Source: GCA-2716945 sp964342835 | GTDB lineage: Bacteria; Pseudomonadota; Gammaproteobacteria; GCA-002705445; GCA-002716945 | Length of the DNA: 11,406 nt | Direction: 5' to 3' | Assembly: GCA_964342835.1 (NCBI GenBank) | Contig: CAYFGJ010000030.1 | Location: 1 to 11,406, forward strand | The notes under the pieces: model-generated | What the model was told of the DNA's origin: nothing | The model's input: only the letters and a program-made list of their open reading frames with translations | Database searches by the model: none | Shown here: positions 5,840 to 11,406 of the stretch, in pieces | How the letters are laid out: every line of letters starts with the position of its first letter | Numbering within the stretch: position 1 is the first letter of the stretch | Translations under genes and position numbers: made by a program

Positions 5840-7186
5840 TTAATTAGTATTTAAGTATTCTGTTAAAGAATTGATAGTAAATTTACCATTTACAAAGAAA
5901 TCACTTGTGAGTAGTTTTTTATGTAGACTTATATTTGTTTTGATTCCATCTATGACAGTCTCATTCAAAGCTTGTAGCATATTTTTTATTGCTGTTTCTC
6001 TATTTTCTGCATGAGCAATAATTTTTGCTAAAAGGGAGTCGTAGTTAGATGGGACCTCGTAACCACTGTATATGTGAGCATCCGTTCTAATTCCTGGTCC
6101 ACCTGGAGCATGAAAAAGATTAATTTTTCCAGGAGAGGGTATAAAGGTTTTTGGGTCTTCAGCATTTATTCTACATTCAATAACATGACCCTTACAATTA
6201 ATGTCCTCTTGTTTTATTTCTAATTTTTGATTTGAAGATACGAGCATTTGTTGTGCTATCAGGTCTATACCAGTTAATAATTCAGTCACAGGATGTTCAA
6301 CTTGGATTCTGGTATTCATTTCGATAAAATTAAATTGATTATCTTGATATAAAAATTCAAATGTACCTACACCTGTATAACCAAGTTTTTTACATGCATT
6401 TACACAAATCATGCCAATTTTATCAATTAATTTAGGATCGATATTTACAGCTCTTGATTCTTCTATAATTTTTTGATTTCTACGTTGTATTGAACAGTCT
6501 CTTTCACTTAAATGTATTGCATTTCCAAAATTATCACATAAAACTTGTATTTCTATATGTCTTGGCTTCTCAAAATATTTTTCAAAATATAAATCTCCAT
6601 TCCCAAAAGTATTTTCAGCTTCTGTTCTTGTTAAATCCATTGATTTTTGTAAATCTTTTTCACTATGTACAATTTTCATGCCTCTACCACCACCTCCATA
6701 TATTGCCTTAAGCATTATAGGATAGCCAATTTCTTTAATTTTTTTTAAAATAGATGATGAAATTTTTTCTGGTAGAACTTCATCATAGCCGGGTATACAA
6801 GGCACACCCAATTCTTTCATTGCTTGTTTTGCTTTAATTTTATCTCCCATAGTTTTGATAACATTGCTAGATGGTCCAATAAAAATAAATTTATTAGTTT
6901 CCACTATTTCAGCAAAAGTTGGAGATTCAGATAAAAATCCGTAACCCGGATGAATTGCATCAGCTTCTGTTAGTTCTGCGGCACTTATAATTGAGGGAAT
7001 ATTGAGGTAGCTTTTTCTTGGATCAGCTGGTCCAATACATACAGATTCATCTGCAAGTTTTACATGTTTCAGTTGTCTATCTGCGGTTGAATGTATTGCA
7101 ACAGTTTTTATGTTAAGTTTTTTACAGGCACGAAGTATTCTTAATGCTATTTCACCTCTATTGGCTATAAGTACTTTATTTATCAT
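5840..7186 (-). CDS. accC: Acetyl-CoA carboxylase, biotin carboxylase subunit
   Basis: AccC uses ATP and bicarbonate to carboxylate the biotin on AccB, the first half-reaction of fatty-acid synthesis. The protein has 448 residues (E. coli 449) and aligns end to end with a one-residue offset. The preATP domain has LIANRGEIALRILRAC (6-21) and AIHPGYGFLSE (77-87). The ATP-grasp domain has Lys117, Lys160, the glycine loop GGGGRGM (164-170), catalytic Lys239, Glu277, Glu289, EMNTRIQVEHPVTE (289-302) with Arg293 and Glu297, and Arg339 in ECRINAEDP. Three features deviate: Asn237 stands where E. coli has the nucleotide-contacting His236, Ile-Tyr (162-163) replaces Ser-Gly before the glycine loop, and ESRAV (243-247) replaces EAPAP. 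The ATG at 7186 is 3 bases after the accB stop, so the two are almost certainly co-transcribed. prmA, which follows accC in pseudomonads, is absent. Confidence 0.97.
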   Translation of the reverse strand: MINKVLIANRGEIALRILRACKKLNIKTVAIHSTADRQLKHVKLADESVCIGPADPRKSYLNIPSIISAAELTEADAIHPGYGFLSESPTFAEIVETNKFIFIGPSSNVIKTMGDKIKAKQAMKELGVPCIPGYDEVLPEKISSSILKKIKEIGYPIMLKAIYGGGGRGMKIVHSEKDLQKSMDLTRTEAENTFGNGDLYFEKYFEKPRHIEIQVLCDNFGNAIHLSERDCSIQRRNQKIIEESRAVNIDPKLIDKIGMICVNACKKLGYTGVGTFEFLYQDNQFNFIEMNTRIQVEHPVTELLTGIDLIAQQMLVSSNQKLEIKQEDINCKGHVIECRINAEDPKTFIPSPGKINLFHAPGGPGIRTDAHIYSGYEVPSNYDSLLAKIIAHAENRETAIKNMLQALNETVIDGIKTNISLHKKLLTSDFFVNGKFTINSLTEYLNTN

Positions 7187-7189
7187 TCT

Positions 7190-7636
7190 TTATTCTATAA
7201 TAAAAAGAGGTTGTCCATATTCTACGGGTTCAGCATTTTCTACTAATATTTTTTTTATCATACAATCAGTATCAGCTGTTACCTGATTCATCATTTTCAT
7301 TGCTTCTAGAATACATACTGTCTCCCCAGCTTTAACTTTTTGTCCTTCTTCTACAAATACTTTAGACTCCGGTGATGCTGCTCTATAAAAAGTGCCGATC
7401 ATAGGAGAGTTTATTGTTTTTTCATTTGAGGATGTATCACCGATATTATCTCTTGGTGATTCAATTGGTTTATTAGGTTGGAATACATTTTCAGAAACAT
7501 AGCGATCTTTTTGAGTTGATTTAGCTGAACCTGTTCTCGAGAGTTTTATAGATTCTTCACCTTCTTTAACTTCTATTTCAGCAAGACCAGATTCTTCAAG
7601 TAATTCCATTAATTTTTTTATTTTTCTTAAATCCAT
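7190..7636 (-). CDS. accB: Biotin carboxyl carrier protein of acetyl-CoA carboxylase
   Basis: AccB carries biotin between the biotin carboxylase (AccC) and carboxyltransferase (AccA/AccD) subunits. It has 148 residues against 156 in E. coli. The N-terminal segment MDLRKIKKLMELLEESG (1-17) and EVKEGEESIKLSR (22-34) is typical. It is followed by a Ser/Asn/Pro-rich linker (about 35-75), shorter and far less Ala/Pro-rich than the E. coli one. The C-terminal biotinyl domain starts at SPMIGTFYR (77-85) and has EAMKMMN (111-117), with Lys114 as the expected biotinylation site. The thumb-containing stretch typical of bacterial AccB is present around 88-98. The start lies one base after the aroQ stop, with an AGG about 8 bases upstream. 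The biotin protein ligase that would modify it is not in the window. The aroQ-accB-accC order is widely conserved in this class. Confidence 0.97.
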   Translation of the reverse strand: MDLRKIKKLMELLEESGLAEIEVKEGEESIKLSRTGSAKSTQKDRYVSENVFQPNKPIESPRDNIGDTSSNEKTINSPMIGTFYRAASPESKVFVEEGQKVKAGETVCILEAMKMMNQVTADTDCMIKKILVENAEPVEYGQPLFIIE

Positions 7637-7637
7637 A

Positions 7638-8075
7638 TTATTTGCCTATGGTATTAATAGCTTCAAGTAGTGCATATTCATATCCTTTTGATCCAAATCC
7701 TGTTATGAGACCATGACTTATATCAGTTAAATAGGATTTTTTTCTAAACTCTTCTCTTTCAAAGATATTAGAAATATGAATCTCTATAAAAGATATTTGT
7801 GTACTTAAAAAAGTATCTCTTAGAGCAATACTTGTATGAGTTAATGGTCCAGGGTTTATTATAATAAATGCAACCCCATCATTTTTTGCTTTTTGGATAG
7901 CATTTATAATTTCATGTTCTGCATTACTTTGTAAAAAATCTATTTTTATATTTGCTTTTTTCGCTATATTACTAAGTTTTTTTTCTACATCTTGTAAACT
8001 TTCAGTACCATAAATTTCTGGCTCTCTAGTGCCCAATAGATTCAAATTTGGACCATTTATAACTAAAATTGACAC
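7638..8075 (-). CDS. aroQ: 3-dehydroquinate dehydratase, type II
   Basis: AroQ removes water from 3-dehydroquinate to give 3-dehydroshikimate, the third step of the shikimate pathway. The type II enzyme is a cytoplasmic dodecamer unrelated to AroD. The protein has 145 residues, normal for the family. It shows the substrate-loop motif GPNLNLLGTREPEIYG (8-23) with the expected catalytic Arg17 and Tyr22, then LQSNAEHEII, INPGPLTHTSIALRD and EIHISN, all type II signatures. The start is a GTG at 8075, supported by AGGGG four bases before it and by the N-terminal fit to homologues. It begins the tightly packed aroQ-accB-accC run (gaps of 1 and 3 bases), and the 84-base gap to dsbD upstream probably holds a promoter. 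Confidence 0.96.
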   Translation of the reverse strand: MSILVINGPNLNLLGTREPEIYGTESLQDVEKKLSNIAKKANIKIDFLQSNAEHEIINAIQKAKNDGVAFIIINPGPLTHTSIALRDTFLSTQISFIEIHISNIFEREEFRKKSYLTDISHGLITGFGSKGYEYALLEAINTIGK

Positions 8076-8079
8076 GTTA

Positions 8080-8084
8080 CCCCT
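8080..8084 (-). promoter_or_regulatory. Ribosome binding site supporting the GTG start of aroQ
   Basis: On the minus strand, AGGGG lies four bases before GTG (8075-8073), followed by TAAC. No in-frame ATG near this position would give a complete AroQ N-terminus, so this site and the family alignment together fix the start. Confidence 0.55.
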
Positions 8085-8093
8085 ATTTTTTTG

Positions 8094-8101
8094 ATTTTAT
8101 A
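8094..8101 (-). promoter_or_regulatory. Candidate -10 box for the aroQ-accB-accC operon
   Basis: TATAAAAT on the minus strand lies about 18 bases before the aroQ GTG, in the only sizeable gap (8076-8159) on this part of the strand. A convincing -35 box at the right spacing is not visible; TTAGCA about 19 bases upstream is the best. The region is so AT-rich that such boxes arise easily. A short untranslated leader would result if it is used. Confidence 0.22.
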
Positions 8102-8159
8102 AGAAGTTAAACGATTTTAATGCTAATTACAAGAAATTAATTGTTTTTTAGAAAAAAGC

Positions 8160-9938
8160 TTACTTTACGATATTTTTATAATTTAAAACAAAAGTATCCG
8201 CATCAATGAAGCCAACTGCTCTAAGATTTTCGATTTCTTTTATATTCTCATTATCGTTAGTAAAAAAAATTAAAGCTGGCGGACCAAACAAATTAAATTT
8301 TTTAAGGAAATTTGAGTTATCTTTATTTGATTTAGTTATGTCAAATTTTACTAAATTTAAATTATTCAAAATTGAAACAACTCTTTGATCTCTGAATGTA
8401 TACTTTTCTAATTCTTTGCATGCTACACACCAATCAGCATACAAATCTACCATTGTAATATTTTTTGATTCTGAAATTTTATTTTCTAATTCACGTGTAT
8501 TTTCAACTTTATGAAAGTAAATCGTTTCTTTTTTTTCTATAAAGCTTAAATGTGGCGTGAAGTTGGTATTCACATTAGCACCATAAATCAATAAAGCTGA
8601 ATATAAAATTAATATTGAAGAAATTATTTTGGAAAAATATTTATGCACTCTTATTAACTTAATTTCATTTTTAAAAATAAATAACATTAATATTGGCAAA
8701 ATAGACCATATATAAGCAGCATGATGAATAGACAATATTCTTTCAAGCAACCATATAGCCACAATTATAAACAACAATCCAAATATTTTATTTACTATTT
8801 CTAAGTAAGGGCCTATTTTTTTTAAAAGATTCGTAGCTGATGTACCTAAAATTAACAATGGGATACCCATACCAAAACCTAATGAGAAAAGGGCGAAACC
8901 ACCTAGAATGAAGTCATTTGTAGATGCTACATATATTAATGCACCTAATAATGGTGCAGTTACACATGGTCCTACAATCAAAGCCGAGAGTGAGCCCATC
9001 AAAGCAACACCATAAAATGATCCGGCAGTTAACTTATTACTAGATTCAGTTATTTTATTTTGTATAAAACTAGGCATTTGCAAATTAATAACTTTTAGCA
9101 TAGATAGAGCTAATAGAATGAAAAGAGTGGAGAATAAAATTATAATATAAGGGTTTTGTATACTTGCTTGAATATTGCTACCAAAAAAAGCGATAATAAT
9201 ACCTAAAATAGCATAGGTGATGGACATAGATATAACATATGTTAATGTTAGCAAGAATGATTTTTTAACAGAAATATTTTTTCCTTGTCCTATTATCAGT
9301 CCAGTTAATATCGGTATCATTGGAAAGACACATGGTGTAAAAGCTAATAATATTCCTGCCAACAGGAAAAAAACTATATTGGTAAATATAGACTTTTGTT
9401 TTAATGATTCACTTATTCCGATTTGATCAGTCTCAACCATTCCTGTTTTTAAAAAAAATCCTTTACTAGAAGTTTTAGAAATATCGAATGATTTTGTAAC
9501 TGGCGGATAGCATAGCCCAGCTTCAGCACAACCTTGATAAGTTATGTCTATGGTGTATGATTTATTTGTGTCACCTGATAAAAATATTTGAGCATCTGTA
9601 TATTTGTAATATACATCAACATCGCCAAAAAATTCATCTTTCTTTTTTTTACCATTTGGCATTATTACTTTTTCAATTTTTATATCAGCATTTTTGATAG
9701 AGAATTCGAACATACCCATGTATAAATAATATCCATCATGAATATCCCATGAAACATGTATTATATTTTGTTCTTTTTTATTTAAAGTTGGTATAAATGC
9801 TTTATCTGGATGGAGGAATTCAGTTTTATTCTCAAAATTTTTTACATTTTTATCAGCATCTACATTTTTAGTATATAAAAATGTTGACAAAAATAATGAA
9901 ATTATAACGGAAAAAAATAGTATCTTATTTGCTTTCAT
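8160..9938 (-). CDS. dsbD: Thiol:disulfide interchange protein DsbD
   Basis: DsbD is an inner-membrane relay that takes electrons from cytoplasmic thioredoxin and reduces periplasmic partners such as DsbC, DsbG and cytochrome-c maturation proteins. All three domains are present in 592 residues (numbering below is two higher, counted from an in-frame TTG at 9944). A signal peptide covers about 1-30. The periplasmic alpha domain has YQGCAEAGLCYPP with Cys139 and Cys145. The membrane beta domain, about eight helices (187-455), has Cys205 in AFTPCVFP and Cys327 in VGPCVTAP. The C-terminal thioredoxin-like gamma domain has WCVAC with Cys506 and Cys509. All six relay cysteines are intact. ATG 9938 is preferred because GGA lies six bases upstream; TTG at 9944 has no usable site. 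The start lies inside the cutA 3' end, so the two are translationally close. The cutA-dsbD pair is also seen in enterobacteria. Confidence 0.97.
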   Translation of the reverse strand: MKANKILFFSVIISLFLSTFLYTKNVDADKNVKNFENKTEFLHPDKAFIPTLNKKEQNIIHVSWDIHDGYYLYMGMFEFSIKNADIKIEKVIMPNGKKKKDEFFGDVDVYYKYTDAQIFLSGDTNKSYTIDITYQGCAEAGLCYPPVTKSFDISKTSSKGFFLKTGMVETDQIGISESLKQKSIFTNIVFFLLAGILLAFTPCVFPMIPILTGLIIGQGKNISVKKSFLLTLTYVISMSITYAILGIIIAFFGSNIQASIQNPYIIILFSTLFILLALSMLKVINLQMPSFIQNKITESSNKLTAGSFYGVALMGSLSALIVGPCVTAPLLGALIYVASTNDFILGGFALFSLGFGMGIPLLILGTSATNLLKKIGPYLEIVNKIFGLLFIIVAIWLLERILSIHHAAYIWSILPILMLFIFKNEIKLIRVHKYFSKIISSILILYSALLIYGANVNTNFTPHLSFIEKKETIYFHKVENTRELENKISESKNITMVDLYADWCVACKELEKYTFRDQRVVSILNNLNLVKFDITKSNKDNSNFLKKFNLFGPPALIFFTNDNENIKEIENLRAVGFIDADTFVLNYKNIVK

Positions 9939-10272
9939 TTTCAATCCATCTTAAATATTCTTTTGAACCACCATCAATTTTAATTGATATTATTTCAGGA
10001 AGCTCATAGTTATGCAATTTTTTAATTAATCTTTCGATTTTTTTGTAATTATTTTCTTTTGATTTTATACTAATCATCCATTCTTTTTGTTTCTTTATTT
10101 TATTCTTCCAGAAATAATAGCTAGTCATTGGTGAATGTATTGATACGCATGAAGATATTTTTTTAGTAATCAGTGTTTTAGCTATTTTCTCTGAAATAGA
10201 TTTTTTATCGGTCGCTGTTAATGTTAAAATAAATTTATTTTTCACATTATTGATACTATGAAATCTAAACAT
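9925..10272 (-). CDS. cutA: CutA family protein (divalent cation tolerance protein)
   Basis: CutA proteins are small, very stable trimers related in fold to PII signalling proteins. The name comes from copper and divalent-metal tolerance in E. coli, but the molecular role is still uncertain. The protein has 115 residues from the ATG at 10272, close to 112 in E. coli. It shows the first strand FILTLTATD, then ISSCVSIHSPMTSYYFWKNK, which matches the conserved SxYxW segment, and a C-terminal YELPEIISIKI...YLRWI block. A GTG at 10245 would give 106 residues and avoid overlap with fxsA, but only the ATG has a plausible ribosome site (GGA six bases upstream). With the ATG start, the 5' ends of cutA and divergent fxsA overlap by 15 bases. 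The 3' end overlaps the dsbD start by 14 bases. Confidence 0.92.
   Translation of the reverse strand: MFRFHSINNVKNKFILTLTATDKKSISEKIAKTLITKKISSCVSIHSPMTSYYFWKNKIKKQKEWMISIKSKENNYKKIERLIKKLHNYELPEIISIKIDGGSKEYLRWIENESK
9945..9948 (-). promoter_or_regulatory. Ribosome binding site deciding the dsbD start
   Basis: TGGA on the minus strand lies six bases before ATG 9938, within the last codons of cutA. The alternative TTG at 9944 falls directly beside this site and could not use it. Confidence 0.45.
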
Positions 10273-10683
10273 ATAATTCCAATATTTTTTATCCTTGTTC
10301 CTGTCATTGAAATTGTATTATTTATTGAGATAGGTGGATATATCGGAAGTTTTACAACGATTATTTGGATTTTCTTATCTGCTGCAATAGGTATATATCT
10401 GATAAAACAAGGCAGTATCAATTATTTTATAGAAATCAGAAATAAAATTGCTCAAGGAATAAAGCCAGAAATTGAAATATTGTCTGGAATGATTTTTTTC
10501 TTATCAGGTATCATACTTATAATCCCAGGTTTTTTTACCGATATGATCGGTATTTTGCTTCTTATTAGACCATTGAGAGAAGCATTGTTAAAACGATATC
10601 TCATCATTTATAGCGCTAAAACAAAGTCTAACAGCGGAAAAAAGTCAGTTATTGATGTAGATCACACTAATCATAACGATTAA
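10258..10683 (+). CDS. fxsA: FxsA family inner-membrane protein
   Basis: FxsA is a small cytoplasmic-membrane protein. When overproduced in E. coli it relieves exclusion of phage T7 by the F plasmid; its normal role is unknown. The protein has 141 residues with hydrophobic segments at about 5-24, 30-49, 74-92 and 94-104. The family signature PGFFTDMIGILLLIRPLR spans 90-107. The C-terminal tail (about 118-141) is polar and ends with Asp/His/Asn residues, as in many homologues. The ATG at 10258 has no visible Shine-Dalgarno sequence, and its promoter must lie inside the cutA reading frame on the other strand. It precedes groES by 95 bases on the same strand, but a separate promoter lies between them. 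In E. coli fxsA also sits near groESL and cutA-dsbD. Confidence 0.93.
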   Translation: MKSKHIIPIFFILVPVIEIVLFIEIGGYIGSFTTIIWIFLSAAIGIYLIKQGSINYFIEIRNKIAQGIKPEIEILSGMIFFLSGIILIIPGFFTDMIGILLLIRPLREALLKRYLIIYSAKTKSNSGKKSVIDVDHTNHND

Positions 10684-10697
10684 ATATAATTTAACTC

Positions 10698-10727
10698 TTG
10701 AAATTTTCAATTTAGATATTATATTAT
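10698..10727 (+). promoter_or_regulatory. Promoter of groES-groEL (sigma70-like)
   Basis: TTGAAA (10698-10703, 5/6 to TTGACA) is followed by TATATT after 16 bases (10720-10725) or TATTAT after 18 (10722-10727), each 5/6 to TATAAT. The bases CTTGAAA (10697-10703) also equal the sigma32 -35 consensus, but no C-rich CCCCAT-type -10 follows, so a heat-shock sigma promoter is not supported. TTGAAA-T-TTTCAA (10698-10710) is a perfect short inverted repeat of unknown meaning. Transcription would start near 10732, inside the CIRCE-like element. Confidence 0.5.
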
Positions 10728-10750
10728 CTTTCGAGGGGTTAGAGTGCTAA
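10724..10750 (+). promoter_or_regulatory. CIRCE-like operator (probable HrcA site) before groES
   Basis: The CIRCE consensus is TTAGCACTC-N9-GAGTGCTAA. Here the right arm GAGTGCTAA (10742-10750) is perfect. Exactly nine bases to its left is TTATCTTTC (10724-10732), matching 6 of 9. It overlaps the predicted transcription start and the 5' leader, the usual place for HrcA repression of groESL. The left arm is degraded, so binding may be weak or the match partly fortuitous. No hrcA gene is in the window. Confidence 0.6.
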
Positions 10751-10778
10751 CTCAGATATCAAATAATGAGGTATATGA

Positions 10779-11069
10779 ATGAATATAAGACCATTGCACG
10801 ATCGCGTAATAGTACAGCGTATGGAAGAGGAAAAAACATCCCCCGGAGGAATCGTAATACCTGACACTGCAACAGAAAAACCTGTGAAAGGAAAGGTTAT
10901 GGCTGTTGGAAAAGGTAAATTGCTTGAAAGTGGTGACATAAGACCATTAGATGTTAAAGAAGGCGACATCATATTGTTTGGTAAATATTCTGGTACGGAA
11001 GTTACCATAGATGGCGAAGAAATGTTAGTTATGAGAGAAGATGATATAACTGCAATTATTAACGAGTAA
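10779..11069 (+). CDS. groES: Co-chaperonin GroES (10 kDa chaperonin)
   Basis: GroES is the heptameric lid that closes the GroEL folding chamber in the cytoplasm. It has 96 residues, against 97 in E. coli. The N-terminal MNIRPLHDRVIVQR is nearly identical to E. coli. The mobile loop (about 16-33) carries the GroEL-binding Ile25-Val26-Ile27 triplet in GGIVIPDTA. GKYSGTEV and the C-terminal EDDITAIIN are also typical. GAGG seven bases before the ATG is a good ribosome site. groEL follows after 21 bases, so this is the standard bicistronic operon. Transcription is probably from 10698-10727 under the CIRCE-like element. G+C content looks higher than in the metabolic genes, as is common for highly expressed conserved genes. 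Confidence 0.98.
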   Translation: MNIRPLHDRVIVQRMEEEKTSPGGIVIPDTATEKPVKGKVMAVGKGKLLESGDIRPLDVKEGDIILFGKYSGTEVTIDGEEMLVMREDDITAIINE

Positions 11070-11090
11070 ACATAATAGAGGAAATAAAAA

Positions 11091-11406
11091 ATGACAGCGA
11101 AAGAAGTTAAATTTGGTGATGATGCAAGAAAAAAATTGGTTAGTGGTGTTAACATATTAGCTAATGCAGTAAAAACAACATTAGGACCAAAAGGAAGAAA
11201 TGTAGTTTTAGATAAATCATTCGGCGCACCAAATGTAACTAAAGATGGTGTATCAGTAGCTAAAGAAATAGAATTAAAAGATAAATTTGAAAATATGGGA
11301 GCACAAATGGTAAAAGAAGTGGCATCCCAAACATCAGATATAGCTGGAGATGGAACAACTACAGCAACAGTCGTAGCTCAATCAATTCTTAGAGAAGGAT
11401 TAAAAT
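11091..11406 (+). CDS. groEL: Chaperonin GroEL, N-terminal part (runs off the window)
   Basis: GroEL is the tetradecameric 60 kDa chaperonin that folds proteins with GroES and ATP. Only the first 105 codons are present; the gene continues past the right edge (the full family length is about 545 residues). The equatorial-domain nucleotide site is visible: TLGPKGRNV (30-38), the catalytic Asp52 in TKDGVSVAKEI, and GDGTTTA with Asp87 (86-92). Positions equal E. coli numbering. The ATG has AGAGGA centred about 11 bases upstream and lies 21 bases after groES. Nothing in the visible part departs from the family. Confidence 0.98.
   Translation, partial: MTAKEVKFGDDARKKLVSGVNILANAVKTTLGPKGRNVVLDKSFGAPNVTKDGVSVAKEIELKDKFENMGAQMVKEVASQTSDIAGDGTTTATVVAQSILREGLK

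Noticed and set aside
8141..8160. T-run/A-run inverted repeat just after dsbD as a terminator
   Set aside because: The stem would contain only A-T pairs with almost no loop; stability is too low to support a terminator in this AT-rich background.
10697..10725. Sigma32 heat-shock promoter for groES
   Set aside because: CTTGAAA matches the -35, but there is no C-rich CCCCAT-like -10 at 13-17 bases, whereas sigma70-like boxes and a CIRCE-like site fit better.
10739..11155. Open reading frame of 138 codons on the minus strand across groES
   Set aside because: It is antisense to certain groES and the groEL start, its translation is Ser/Thr/Pro-rich low-complexity sequence with no recognisable fold, and it has no neighbours in operon with it.

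Overview
This window is an AT-rich stretch (about 30% G+C by eye, lower in the purine genes) of a bacterial chromosome that reads as ordinary housekeeping DNA. A Fis homologue, trxA next to rho, and a cutA-dsbD / fxsA / groES-groEL neighbourhood point to a gammaproteobacterium with a compact, AT-drifted genome. Free-living marine lineages and host-associated lineages of that class both fit, and I cannot place it further from the sequence. I see no tRNA, rRNA, insertion sequence, CRISPR array or phage gene, and the longest gap between genes is about 0.1 kb.

Layout. (1) At 1-822 (+) lies the 3' end of an unrecognised gene. It begins with an Asn-Gly repeat, ends with a Walker-A-like motif just before the stop, and looks richer in G+C than its neighbours. 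(2) At 927-2549 (+) are trxA and rho, behind a good sigma70-type promoter at 827-854. (3) From 10272 down to 2550 everything is on the minus strand: cutA, dsbD, aroQ, accB, accC, fis, purH and purD, mostly with gaps of 1-7 nt. purD meets rho tail to tail with no intergenic base. (4) From 10258 to the end, the plus strand carries fxsA, groES and the start of groEL. The fxsA and cutA starts face each other and overlap. Between fxsA and groES is a sigma70-type promoter followed by a CIRCE-like operator.

How the genes fit together. TrxA and the DsbD relay handle thiol-disulfide electron flow, DsbD normally being reduced by cytoplasmic thioredoxin. AccB and AccC form the biotin carboxylase half of acetyl-CoA carboxylase. 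AroQ makes dehydroshikimate for aromatic synthesis. PurD and PurH catalyse one early and the two final steps of de novo IMP synthesis. GroES/GroEL is the chaperonin. Rho and Fis act on transcription and the nucleoid. The gene order combines two known gammaproteobacterial neighbourhoods: fxsA-cutA-dsbD near groESL, as in enterobacteria, and dsbD-aroQ-accB-accC-prmA-dusB-fis-purH-purD, as in pseudomonads. prmA and dusB are missing here.

I found no convincing new multi-gene system. The points most worth a second look are the orphan gene at the left edge, the CIRCE-like site before groES, changes at key positions in Fis and AccC, the prmA/dusB gap with a possible scrap of dusB, and the absence of any terminator space between rho and purD.
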